Assembly: GCA_035699705.1 (NCBI GenBank)
Contig: DASSPI010000115.1
Coordinates: 1 to 34,977 of the forward strand
Length of the DNA stretch: 34,977 nt
Source of the DNA: CANKHA01 sp035699705
GTDB lineage: Bacteria; Pseudomonadota; Alphaproteobacteria; Rhizobiales; Xanthobacteraceae
Reading direction: 5' to 3'
Position numbers and translations under genes: made by a program. This document shows, piece after piece, positions 6,469 through 14,798 of this stretch; the first letter of the stretch is position 1, and each line of letters opens with the position of its first letter. The notes under the pieces are model-generated. The model had not been told where the DNA came from. It did not search any database and was given only the letters and a program-made list of their open reading frames with translations.

Positions 6469-8402
6469 TGGATGTCCGCGTCGCCGGCAGCAGGCAGAAG
6501 GATGCCGACAACGACCTGCTGCGCTTCATCACCTGCGGATCGGTGGACGACGGCAAGTCGACCCTGATCGGCCGGCTGCTCCACGACTCAAAGCAGATTT
6601 TCGAGGATCAGCTCTCCGCGCTGGCCAAGGACTCGGTGCGCCACGGCACCACCGGCGAGGATATCGACTTCGCGCTGCTGGTCGACGGCCTGGAAGCCGA
6701 GCGCGAGCAGGGCATCACCATTGACGTCGCCTACCGCTTCTTCGCCACGCCGCGCCGTTCCTTCATCGTCGCCGATACGCCCGGCCACGAGCAATATACC
6801 CGCAACATGGCGACCGGCGCCTCCAACGCCGAGCTCGCCGTCATCCTGATCGACGCGCGCAAGGGCGTGCTGGTGCAGACCAAGCGGCATTCCTTCATCT
6901 GCTCGCTGCTCGGCGTCAGGCACGTGGTGGTGGCGGTGAACAAGATCGACCTGGTGGATTACAGCCAGGAAGTCTTCGACCGCATCGTCGCCGATTACAC
7001 GTCCTTCGCTTCGCAGCTCGGCTTCACCAGCGTGATGCCGATTCCGCTCTCCGCGCGCTTTGGCGACAACGTGGTCGAGCGCTCGCCGAAGATGCCCTGG
7101 TACACGGGGCCGTCGGTGATCGAGGATCTTGAACGCGTGGACGTGCAGAGCGATGAGCTCGGCAAGCCCTTCCGCTTCCAGGTGCAATGGGTGAACCGCC
7201 CGAACCTCGATTTCCGCGGCTATGCCGGCACCGTCGCCTCGGGCCGGATCAGCAAGGGCGACGCCGTCGTGGTCGCGGCCTCCGGGCGCACGTCGAAGGT
7301 CGATCAGATCGTCACCTATGACGGCTATCTGGAATCGGCGGAGGCCGGCGACGCGGTCACCATCACGCTGGCCGACGAGATCGATATCGCGCGCGGCGAC
7401 ATTCTGGTCGAGCCCAAGGCGCGGCCGGAAGTGTCCGACCAATTTGCCGCGCATGTGATCTGGATGAATGACGAGCCGCTGTTGCCGGGCCGCTCTTACT
7501 TCATCCGCATCGGCACCAAGACCGTGCCGGCCACCATCACCACCATCAAGCACAAGATCGACGTCAATACGCGCGATCATCTTGCCGCCACCACGCTTCA
7601 CCTCAACGACATTGCCTTCTGCAATATCTCCACCAGCGTGCCGGTGGCCTTCGATCCCTATTCGGAAAACCGCAAGACCGGCTCCTTCATCGTCATCGAC
7701 CGCTTCAAGAACCAGACCGTCGGCGCCGGCATGGTCGAATTCGGCCTGCGCCGCGGCACCAACATCCATTGGCAGCCTCTGCTCATCGGCAAGGCCGAGC
7801 GCGCCGGGCTGAAGCAGCAGAAGCCGGTGATCCTGTGGTTCACCGGACTGTCCGGCTCGGGCAAGTCCACCATCGCCAACATCGTCGAGCAGACGCTGAA
7901 CCTCACCGGCCATCACACCATGCTGCTGGACGGCGACAACGTGCGCCACGGCCTCAACCGCGATCTCGGCTTCACCGAAGTGGACCGCGTGGAAAATATC
8001 CGGCGCGTCGGCGAAGTCGCCAAGCTGATGACCGAGAGCGGACTGATCGTGCTCTGCTCCTTCATCTCGCCCTATCGCGCCGATCGGCAGATGGTGCGCA
8101 GCCTCGTCGATGAATCGGAATTCCTGGAGGTCTTCGTCGACACGCCGGTGGAGGATTGCATCATGCGCGATCCGAAAGGCCTCTACGCCAAGGCCAAGGC
8201 CGGCCAGCTCAAGAATTTCACCGGCATCGACGCGCCCTATGAGGAGCCGGAACAGCCGGAGATTCATCTGAAGACAATCGGCCAGACGCCGGCGCAACTC
8301 GCGAAACAAATTCTCGACTATCTGCTCGAACACAAGATCATCGGCCTGTCCGGCGAGCCCTTGGCGTTCGGGTCCGAGTTTTTCCGCGGCTCGGATATTT
8401 AG
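6468..8402 (+). CDS. cysNC: Bifunctional sulfate adenylyltransferase subunit 1 / adenylylsulfate kinase (CysN-CysC)
   Basis: This 644-residue fusion carries two enzymes. Residues 1 to about 440 are the CysN GTPase that powers ATP sulfurylase: GSVDDGKS at 24-31, DTPGH at 103-107, NKID at 158-161, then EF-Tu-like beta-barrel domains. From about 445 onward comes the CysC APS kinase: GLSGSGKS near 460, DGDNVRHGLN, and the lid region SPYRADR, which makes PAPS. The arrangement is like rhizobial NodQ/CysNC. No nodulation gene is nearby, so a housekeeping sulfur role is likely. A GAGGGG site precedes the ATG, which overlaps the cysD stop. No PAPS or APS reductase is in the window. Confidence 0.96.
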   Translation: MDVRVAGSRQKDADNDLLRFITCGSVDDGKSTLIGRLLHDSKQIFEDQLSALAKDSVRHGTTGEDIDFALLVDGLEAEREQGITIDVAYRFFATPRRSFIVADTPGHEQYTRNMATGASNAELAVILIDARKGVLVQTKRHSFICSLLGVRHVVVAVNKIDLVDYSQEVFDRIVADYTSFASQLGFTSVMPIPLSARFGDNVVERSPKMPWYTGPSVIEDLERVDVQSDELGKPFRFQVQWVNRPNLDFRGYAGTVASGRISKGDAVVVAASGRTSKVDQIVTYDGYLESAEAGDAVTITLADEIDIARGDILVEPKARPEVSDQFAAHVIWMNDEPLLPGRSYFIRIGTKTVPATITTIKHKIDVNTRDHLAATTLHLNDIAFCNISTSVPVAFDPYSENRKTGSFIVIDRFKNQTVGAGMVEFGLRRGTNIHWQPLLIGKAERAGLKQQKPVILWFTGLSGSGKSTIANIVEQTLNLTGHHTMLLDGDNVRHGLNRDLGFTEVDRVENIRRVGEVAKLMTESGLIVLCSFISPYRADRQMVRSLVDESEFLEVFVDTPVEDCIMRDPKGLYAKAKAGQLKNFTGIDAPYEEPEQPEIHLKTIGQTPAQLAKQILDYLLEHKIIGLSGEPLAFGSEFFRGSDI

Positions 8403-8702
8403 AGTTTATCCATCCGAGGTGTGACCTGCGCTCATTCCCGCGCAAGCTGGAATCCAGCTCGCATGCGAAGGACCTGGTTTCGGCTTTCCGCCTTCGCTGC
8501 GCTTCGGCGGACACAGGCACAACCGCCGTAGGCGGTCGCGGGAACGAGCGGAGATTAATTCAAGCGGACCGGGTTGACGCAGGATTGCGCAGCCGCGGGG
8601 CAAAACGGCCCCTCTTTGGCCGGGTAGACAACTCTTTCCGGATCGGGGATTGTCGCTCGCCGGCCTGGCCGGCCTGTAATGCTTGTCGGAGAATGTTCCC
8701 TG
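8403..8702. repeat. Gene-free stretch holding a structured interspersed repeat (8429-8550)
   Basis: I see no gene here. Arms 8429-8442 (GCTCATTCCCGCG core) and 8537-8550 (CGCGGGAACGAG core) pair over 14 bp with one G-T mismatch. Inside are two smaller perfect hairpins: AGCTGG-AAT-CCAGCT (8445-8459) and ACCGCC-GTA-GGCGGT (8522-8536). The result is a branched, multi-hairpin element of the kind scattered between genes in Rhizobiales. It may also end the cys transcript. Confidence 0.55.
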
Positions 8703-9902
8703 GTGTCAGCCCCCCGCGCCTCGCAAGCTCTTTCCCGCTTCACGGTTCTCGATCTCACCCGGGTGCGCGCCGGCCCCACCGCGGTGCGGCAGCTCGCGGA
8801 CTGGGGCGCCAACGTGATCAAGATCGACGCGCCGGAGGAAGAAGGCGGCGGCGAGCCGCTCGGCGGCGCCCGCCGCGGCCCTGATTTCCAGAACCTGCAT
8901 CGCAACAAGCGCGCCATCACGCTCAACCTGAAGGCGCCGGAAGCGCGCCAGGCCTTTTATCGCCTGGTGCAGAAGGCCGACGTGGTGGTGGAGAATTTCC
9001 GCCCCGACGTGAAGACCCGCCTCGGCATCGATTACGAGTCGCTGCGCAAGATCAACAAGCGCATCGTCTATGCCAGTATTTCCGGCTTCGGCCAGGATGG
9101 CCCTTACGGCCAGCGGGCGGGCTTCGATCAGATCGCCCAGGGCATGGGCGGCCTGATGTCGATCACCGGCCTGCCGGGGCAGGGGCCGGTGCGCGCCGGT
9201 ATTCCGATCGCGGACCTCAGCGCCGGCCTGTTCTGCGCCATCGGCATTCTCACCGCGCTGCTGGAGCGCGAGCAATCGGGCGAGGGCCAGTGGGTGCAGA
9301 CCTCGCTGCTGCAGGCGCAGGTTTTCATGCTCGACTTTCAGGCTTCGCGCTGGCTCAACAAAAAGGAAGTGCCGCCGCAGGCCGGCAACAATCATCCGAC
9401 CAGCATTCCCACCGGCGTGTTCAAGACCGCCGACGGTCATATCAATATCGCCACCACCGGCCAGAAGATCTGGGAGCGCTTCGCGCAGGCGATCGACGCC
9501 GCGGATCTGATCAAGCGCGAGGAATATGCCACCGCCGCGCTGCGCTCGAAGAACCGCGATGCGCTTAATGCCGAGCTCGACAAGATCACCGCGAAGAAAA
9601 CCAGCGCTGAATGGCAGCAGATACTCGATAAGGCCGGCGTGCCGTCCGGGCCGATCTATTCCATCGACCAGATGTTCGAGGATCCGCAGGTCAAGCATCT
9701 CGGGCTGGCCGCGCCGGTGCCGACCGAGTCGCAGGACGGCCGTCCGCTCACCGTGGTGGCGCAGCCCTTCACGCTGTCGCGCACGCCGAGCAAGATGGTG
9801 GCGCCGCCGCCGGATGTCGGCGAACATAACGACGAAGTGCTGAAGGAATTCGGATTCAGCAAGCAGGAAATCGAAGACCTGCGCAAGGCAAGGGCGATCT
9901 AG
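8703..9902 (+). CDS. CaiB/BaiF-type (class III) CoA-transferase
   Basis: Class III transferases move CoA between an acyl-CoA donor and a carboxylic acid in the cytoplasm. Family signatures are visible: LDLTRVRAGPTAVRQLADWGANVIKI near the start, NKRAITLNLK, VENFRPDV, and GQDGPYGQRAGFD. D171 in PIADLSAG aligns with the catalytic aspartate of formyl-CoA transferase. I chose GTG 8703 because CGGAGA lies 9 nt upstream; ATG 8679, eight codons earlier, has no ribosome-binding site. This gives 399 residues, normal for the family. The downstream crotonase gene starts 11 nt after the stop, so the two are co-transcribed and probably act on the same acyl-CoA. The substrate is unknown. Confidence 0.9.
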   Translation: MSAPRASQALSRFTVLDLTRVRAGPTAVRQLADWGANVIKIDAPEEEGGGEPLGGARRGPDFQNLHRNKRAITLNLKAPEARQAFYRLVQKADVVVENFRPDVKTRLGIDYESLRKINKRIVYASISGFGQDGPYGQRAGFDQIAQGMGGLMSITGLPGQGPVRAGIPIADLSAGLFCAIGILTALLEREQSGEGQWVQTSLLQAQVFMLDFQASRWLNKKEVPPQAGNNHPTSIPTGVFKTADGHINIATTGQKIWERFAQAIDAADLIKREEYATAALRSKNRDALNAELDKITAKKTSAEWQQILDKAGVPSGPIYSIDQMFEDPQVKHLGLAAPVPTESQDGRPLTVVAQPFTLSRTPSKMVAPPPDVGEHNDEVLKEFGFSKQEIEDLRKARAI

Positions 9903-9913
9903 GAGTTGAACGC

Positions 9914-10699
9914 ATGACGGAAACGTTGCTCGCACGCAAGGAAGGTCACACGGCTACCGTGACCTTCAACAACCCGGCACGCCACAACGCCATGTCGCTG
10001 GAGATGTGGGAAGCCACGGTTCATCACCTCAACGAATACGCCAAGGATCCCGAGGTGCGCGTGCTCGTGCTGACCGGCGCGGGCAGCAAGGCCTTTGTGT
10101 CCGGCGCGGACATTTCCAAGTTCGAGGACGAACGCTCGAGCAAGGAGGGTATCGCCCGCTACAATGCGGCAGTCGAGCAGGGCTATGCCACCGTGCATAC
10201 CTTCCCCAAGCCGACCATTGCCATGATCCGCGGCTATTGCATCGGCGGCGGCATGGGCCTCGCCTCTTGCTGCGACATACGCATCTGCTCGCCGAATTCG
10301 CGCTTCGCGGTGCCCGCCGCCAAGCTCGGCCTCGGCTACGACTATCCCGGCCTCAAACGGCTGGTGGATCTGGTCGGACCGTCCTTCGCCAAGGAGATTT
10401 TCTTCACGGCGCGGCAGTTCGACGCAGCCGAGGCCAAGGACATGGGCTTCGCGAATAGAGTCGTGCCGGAGGAAGAGATCGAGGCCTATGTGAGGAATTA
10501 TGCCGAAACCATCGCGGCCAACGCGCCGCTCACGGTCAATTCCATCAAGTTTATTGTGGGCGAGGTGATGAAGGACGAATCCAAGCGCGACCTCAAACGC
10601 TGTTCCGACCTGGTGGCGGGCTGCTTCGCCAGCAAGGATTATATCGAGGGCCGCCAGGCTTTTATGGAAAAGCGCAAGCCGGTTTTCACGGGTTCCTAG
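9914..10699 (+). CDS. Crotonase-superfamily protein lacking both hydratase glutamates
   Basis: The 261-residue protein has the crotonase fold: AFVSGADISKFED (about 60-72) and the oxyanion-hole glycine stretch GYCIGGGMGLAS (about 107-118). The two glutamates that hydrate enoyl-CoA (E144 and E164 of rat crotonase) align with G115 and A135 here, so ordinary enoyl-CoA hydratase activity is doubtful even though automatic annotation will say so. An aspartate, D143 in GLGYDYPG, follows the second site. The fold also supports isomerases, hydrolases, decarboxylases and dehalogenases acting on acyl-CoA. A strong ribosome-binding site (TAGGAG) precedes the ATG. It is paired with the CoA-transferase gene upstream. 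Confidence 0.88.
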   Translation: MTETLLARKEGHTATVTFNNPARHNAMSLEMWEATVHHLNEYAKDPEVRVLVLTGAGSKAFVSGADISKFEDERSSKEGIARYNAAVEQGYATVHTFPKPTIAMIRGYCIGGGMGLASCCDIRICSPNSRFAVPAAKLGLGYDYPGLKRLVDLVGPSFAKEIFFTARQFDAAEAKDMGFANRVVPEEEIEAYVRNYAETIAANAPLTVNSIKFIVGEVMKDESKRDLKRCSDLVAGCFASKDYIEGRQAFMEKRKPVFTGS

Positions 10700-10779
10700 C
10701 CCAGCGACAATGGTGGCATATGCGGAAGCTTGCCGACGCCTTAAGATAAATTCGGGCCGGCCGAACGGGGAGAAGACGT

Positions 10780-11841
10780 GTGGCGTCCGTTGAATTGCGT
10801 GGCTTGACGAAGCGTTATGGCCCCACCGCGGTGGTGGATGACGTCTCGCTGCACATCGAGCACGGCAGCCTGGTTTGCCTGCTCGGCCCCTCCGGCTGCG
10901 GCAAGACCACGACCCTGCGGCTGATCGCGGGCTTCGTCGAACCGACCGCGGGCGAGATCCATGTCGGCAACCGCCTCGTGTCCTCGCCGGCGCGCACGCT
11001 GCCGCCGGAGCAGCGCAACATGTCGATGATCTTCCAGAGCTATGCGCTTTGGCCGCATATGACGGTGGCGGAAAACATCGTCTATGGGCTGAAGCTGCGC
11101 AAGCAGGACCGCGAGACCATCGCGCGCAAGCTCAATGCCATCCTGGCCACCACGCGGCTCGCTCCTCTGGCGGACCGTTATCCGGGCGAGCTTTCCGGCG
11201 GCCAGCAGCAGCGCGTCGCGCTCGCCCGCGCTCTGGTGGTCGAGCCGGAGACGCTTTTGCTCGACGAGCCCTTGTCCAATCTCGATGCCAATCTGCGCGA
11301 GGAAATGCGCTTTGAGGTGCGGCGCCTGCACGACGAATATCGCTACACGACCGTCTACGTCACCCACGACCAGGCCGAGGCAATGACCACTGCCGACGTC
11401 ATCGCGGTGATGAACATGGGAAAAATCGAGCAGGCCGGTTCGCCGGAAGAAATCTACGAACGGCCGCGCTCGGAATTCGTCGCCCGCTTCATCGGCTCCA
11501 GCAATGTGGTGAGCGGCAAGAATCTGGACGAGAGCCGCATTTCCTTCGCCGGTACCCCGCTGCGCTGCGCCGGTGCGAAACTTACGGCCGGCGGCACCAC
11601 CGCGGTGTCGATCCGCCAGCATGCCATCCTCCTGCGCGCCGCCAAGCCGCAACAGACGGAGAACGTGGTGCCGGCCAAGGTCGTGCGTCAGGTCTTTCTC
11701 GGCGACAGCCGCGATTATATGGTTGAGGTCGCCGACGGCACGCAACTGCGCATCATCACCTCCGCCGAGGAGAGCATTCCGCAGGGCTCGGCGGTATGGC
11801 TGGAATTACCACCGGAGAATTGCCGTGCGCTGATGGGATAA
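10780..11841 (+). CDS. ABC importer ATP-binding protein (Fbp/Pot-type)
   Basis: The 353-residue ATPase has Walker A GPSGCGKT at 36-43, Q-loop FQSYALWPHMTV, signature LSGGQQQRVALARA, Walker B LLLDEPLSNLD and H-loop VTHDQAEAM. A C-terminal TOBE-like domain (about 240-350) is present, unlike in the CysA of this window. The GTG start follows GGGGAGAAG. It is the first gene of a three-gene importer with the binding protein (61 nt gap) and the permease. It belongs to the iron(III)/spermidine/phosphonate group of importers, so the substrate cannot be read from the ATPase alone. Confidence 0.92.
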   Translation: MASVELRGLTKRYGPTAVVDDVSLHIEHGSLVCLLGPSGCGKTTTLRLIAGFVEPTAGEIHVGNRLVSSPARTLPPEQRNMSMIFQSYALWPHMTVAENIVYGLKLRKQDRETIARKLNAILATTRLAPLADRYPGELSGGQQQRVALARALVVEPETLLLDEPLSNLDANLREEMRFEVRRLHDEYRYTTVYVTHDQAEAMTTADVIAVMNMGKIEQAGSPEEIYERPRSEFVARFIGSSNVVSGKNLDESRISFAGTPLRCAGAKLTAGGTTAVSIRQHAILLRAAKPQQTENVVPAKVVRQVFLGDSRDYMVEVADGTQLRIITSAEESIPQGSAVWLELPPENCRALMG

Positions 11842-11902
11842 CAAATCCCGGCGCCAAAAAAGCGAACGACAGAAGCGCGAAGCCAAACAGGGAGAAGCGT
11901 CC

Positions 11903-12970
11903 ATGAGGAAGTGGAGATTTTCGAGACGGGACGTCCTGAAAGGGACTACCGCGCTGGCAGCCGCCAGCACTTTCGCATCGCCGATCCGGGCGCAAGCCCC
12001 GCCGGCGGCCGCGATCGACCAGAAGCTGATCGATGCCGCCAAGAAAGAAGGCAAGGTCGTCTGGTACACCGCCGTCGACCTGCCGGTGGCGGAAAAGGTC
12101 GCCCGGTCATTCGAGGCGAAATATCCCGGCGTCGCCGTGCGGGTCGAGCGCAGCGGCGCCGAGCGCGTGTTCCAGCGCATCGGACAGGAATATTCCAGCA
12201 ACATCCATGCGGTCGACATCGTGAACTCGTCGGACGCCGCGCATTTCATCGTCTGGAAGCGCGACGGCATTCTCGCCCCCTACGTGCCCGAGGACGTGGC
12301 GAAACACTTCCCCGCGGAGCACAAGGACCCGGACGGCCTGTTCGCCAGCTTCCGGCTCTGGGGCTGCGTGATCGGCTACAACACCAACATGGTGAAGAAG
12401 GAAGAAGCGCCGAAGAGCTTCGCCGATCTGCTCGACCCGAAATGGTCGGGCAAGATGGTCAAAGCGCATCCGGGCTACAGCGGCACCATCATGACGGCGA
12501 CCTTCCAGATCACCCGCGACATCGGCTGGGATTATCTGGAGAAGCTGGCCAAGCAGAAGATCATGCAGGTGCAGTCCTCGACCGATCCGCCCAAGAAGCT
12601 TGCGCTCGGCGAACGCGCCGTGATGGCGGACGGCAACGAGTACAACATGTTCCAGCAGAAGGAGAAGGGCGATCCGGTCGAGATCGTCTATCCGACCGAA
12701 GGGACGCCGACCATCATCGGGCCCAACGCTATATTCAAGAACGCGCCAAACCCGAACGCAGCGCGGCTGTTCCAGAGCTATTGCTTCACGCCGGAAGCGC
12801 AGCAGCTCATCGTCGACGTCGGCGGCCTGCGTTCGGTCCATCCCCAGGTCAAGGAAAAGGCCGGTCGCAAGCCGCTCAAAGAGATCAAGTGGATGAAGGA
12901 CGACGCCGCGGGCGTGGAGAAATCGGCCGAGGAGATCAAGGCACGCTACACCAAGATCTTCGGCGTCTGA
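11903..12970 (+). CDS. Tat-exported ABC-transporter substrate-binding protein, family 1 (FbpA-like fold)
   Basis: The 355-residue protein opens with a twin-arginine signal (FSRRDVLKG, residues 6-14) and a hydrophobic stretch to about residue 30, so it is exported folded to the periplasm. The mature part resembles the Fe(III)/thiamine/phosphonate-binding family: KEGKVVWYTAVDLPVAEKV, then DLLDPKWSGKMV. Iron-binding FbpA/FutA proteins carry adjacent tyrosines in the segment that here reads NEYNMF (245-250), where only Y247 is present. A small organic ligand is therefore more likely than iron, as inferred also from neighbours. AGGGAGAAG precedes the ATG. A strong hairpin follows the gene. Confidence 0.9.
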   Translation: MRKWRFSRRDVLKGTTALAAASTFASPIRAQAPPAAAIDQKLIDAAKKEGKVVWYTAVDLPVAEKVARSFEAKYPGVAVRVERSGAERVFQRIGQEYSSNIHAVDIVNSSDAAHFIVWKRDGILAPYVPEDVAKHFPAEHKDPDGLFASFRLWGCVIGYNTNMVKKEEAPKSFADLLDPKWSGKMVKAHPGYSGTIMTATFQITRDIGWDYLEKLAKQKIMQVQSSTDPPKKLALGERAVMADGNEYNMFQQKEKGDPVEIVYPTEGTPTIIGPNAIFKNAPNPNAARLFQSYCFTPEAQQLIVDVGGLRSVHPQVKEKAGRKPLKEIKWMKDDAAGVEKSAEEIKARYTKIFGV

Positions 12971-12992
12971 TCGAGCCTGCAAACCAATGATG

Positions 12993-13020
12993 CAGCCGCC
13001 AGCTCTCATGCTGGCGGCTG
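12993..13020 (+). terminator. Strong intra-operon hairpin between binding protein and permease genes
   Basis: Perfect 11-bp arms CAGCCGCCAGC (12993-13003) and GCTGGCGGCTG (13010-13020) surround a 6-nt loop. The following sequence TTCTCTAAAAAAA is not a proper T-run. Such hairpins after binding-protein genes commonly stabilise or partly terminate the message, giving more binding protein than permease. Confidence 0.6.
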
Positions 13021-13044
13021 TTCTCTAAAAAAACCGGATCGGTC

Positions 13045-14784
13045 GTGGCCTCAGAGGATGTCGCCAGCCTTGCAGTAAGCGAACGCGCCGGCCGCGCACC
13101 GGTGCGCTTCGACGCGTCGCGGCTCGTGCTCTATGCCTTCGCGGCGCTGTTATGCGTGCTGGTCATCCTGCCGATGACTTGGCTGGTGATCTACAGCCTG
13201 ACCGACCGCGCCGGCGCTTTCACGCTGGCGAATTTCCAGCGGCTGTTCACGGAAGCCGCTTTCGTCGATCCGCTCATTATCACTTTCACCGTTGCCGTCG
13301 CTTCTTCGATCATCTGCTGCGCGGTGGCCGCGCCCATGGGCTGGCTGGTTGCGCGCACCGACCTGCCGTTCAGCCGCATCATTCGCGCGCTGGTGACGGC
13401 CTCCTTCGTCACCCCGCCGTTTCTCGGCGCCATTGCCTGGGAAATTCTGGCCGCGCCCAACAGCGGTCTGCTCAACAAATTCTTCCGCTTCCTGACCGGC
13501 GCGCCGCAGGACGAATATCTGTTCAACATCTACACGCTGCCGGGGCTGATCTTCGTCATCTCCTGCTACACCTTCCCGTATGTCTTCGTGCTGATCGCCA
13601 ACTCGCTCGACCGCATGCCGGGCGACCTGGAGGACGCCTCGTCGATCCTCGGCGGGCGCGCCTGGACCACGGCCCGGCGGATCACGATTCCGCTCGCGCT
13701 GCCGGCGCTCCTGGCCGGCGCGATCGTCGCTTTCCTGCAGGCCACCACCTTGTTCGGCTCGCCCGCGATCCTGGCATTGCCGGCCGGCTTCCATACGATG
13801 ACGACCAAGATCTGGAGCCTGTTCCAGTATCCGCCCAAGCCGGAGCTGGCCGCGGCCGCCTCGCTGCCGCTTCTCATCATCACCGTGATGTTGCTGCGGG
13901 CCGAGCACTTCATCCTCGGCCGCCGCGGCTATTCGGTGGTGGCGGGAAAACAAAGCTCGCCGCGGCTGATTCCGCTCGGCCGGCTGAAATTCGTGGCGCT
14001 CGGCGCCTGCTTCTTCGTCCTGCTGATGCCGGTGGTCCTGCCCTATGGCGCGCTGATCAACGCCGCCTTCGCTCCCATCGCCACCACCCCGCTGACCTTC
14101 GCCAATGCCACCTTGCGCAATTTCAACTTCGTGTTCTTCGAACTGTCGGCCACCAAGCCGGTGCTGAAGAACACCTTCATCCTCGGCACTCTGGCGGCGA
14201 CCATCGGCACGATCTTGGCCGTGGTGATCGCCTATCTGACCACGCGCAAGGCGGTGAGCGGCTATCGCATACTGGCTTTCCTTGCCACCGCCCCGATCGC
14301 CATCCCCGGCATCGTGCTCGGCGTCGGCCTGTTCCTGAGCTACACCCGGCCGCCCTTCGTGCTTTACGGCACGATCTGGGTGCTGCTCCTGGCCTATCTC
14401 ACCATCGAATTGCCGGCGGCCTATCAGCAATTGCAGTCGGCCTTCCGCGCGGTGCATCCGGAGCTGGAGGACGCCAGCCGCATCCTCGGCGCCACCAGGC
14501 TGCAGGCCTTGCGCCAGATCACCGCGCCGCTGCTGCGCACCAGCGTGATCGCCACCTGGTGCTTCATCTTCGTCTCGGTGATCCGCGAGTTATCGGCGGC
14601 GATCATCCTGTTCACGTCCGAAACCAAGGTGGTATCGGTGCTGATCTTCGATCTGAAGGAGAGCGGCGACCTCGGCGCCATCGCCATCCTCGGCCTGCTG
14701 ATGCTGCTGCTCACCTTTGCCGTCGTTATCTTCGTCAACCGGATCCCCGGTTTCGGATCCGCCGTCCGCCTGCGCAATACCTGA
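13045..14784 (+). CDS. ABC importer permease with two fused membrane domains (FbpB/ThiP-like)
   Basis: The 579-residue protein has about twelve membrane segments in two halves. Each half carries an EAA-type coupling loop: LEDASSILGGRAWTTARR (about 193-210) and LEDASRILGATRLQALRQ (about 473-490). The duplicated design is typical of FbpB, ThiP and phosphonate importers of this family. It works with the ATPase and binding protein upstream. The GTG at 13045 lacks a clear ribosome-binding site, though GGATCGG is close. The MmgE/PrpD gene starts 14 nt after its stop, so transport and catabolism are linked in one unit. Confidence 0.92.
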   Translation: MASEDVASLAVSERAGRAPVRFDASRLVLYAFAALLCVLVILPMTWLVIYSLTDRAGAFTLANFQRLFTEAAFVDPLIITFTVAVASSIICCAVAAPMGWLVARTDLPFSRIIRALVTASFVTPPFLGAIAWEILAAPNSGLLNKFFRFLTGAPQDEYLFNIYTLPGLIFVISCYTFPYVFVLIANSLDRMPGDLEDASSILGGRAWTTARRITIPLALPALLAGAIVAFLQATTLFGSPAILALPAGFHTMTTKIWSLFQYPPKPELAAAASLPLLIITVMLLRAEHFILGRRGYSVVAGKQSSPRLIPLGRLKFVALGACFFVLLMPVVLPYGALINAAFAPIATTPLTFANATLRNFNFVFFELSATKPVLKNTFILGTLAATIGTILAVVIAYLTTRKAVSGYRILAFLATAPIAIPGIVLGVGLFLSYTRPPFVLYGTIWVLLLAYLTIELPAAYQQLQSAFRAVHPELEDASRILGATRLQALRQITAPLLRTSVIATWCFIFVSVIRELSAAIILFTSETKVVSVLIFDLKESGDLGAIAILGLLMLLLTFAVVIFVNRIPGFGSAVRLRNT

Positions 14785-14798
14785 AAGAAAGGCCTGCC

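Noticed and set aside
6588..8333. 581-codon minus-strand frame opposite cysNC
   Set aside because: Antisense of a gene with unmistakable CysN and CysC motifs; no recognisable domain.
6468..8402. NodQ role in nodulation-factor sulfation
   Set aside because: The fused CysN-CysC form is also the housekeeping form in Hyphomicrobiales, and no nod genes are present.
13152..14798. N-terminal extension of the MmgE/PrpD frame
   Set aside because: The extension is out-of-frame translation of the permease gene; the family protein begins at GTG 14799.
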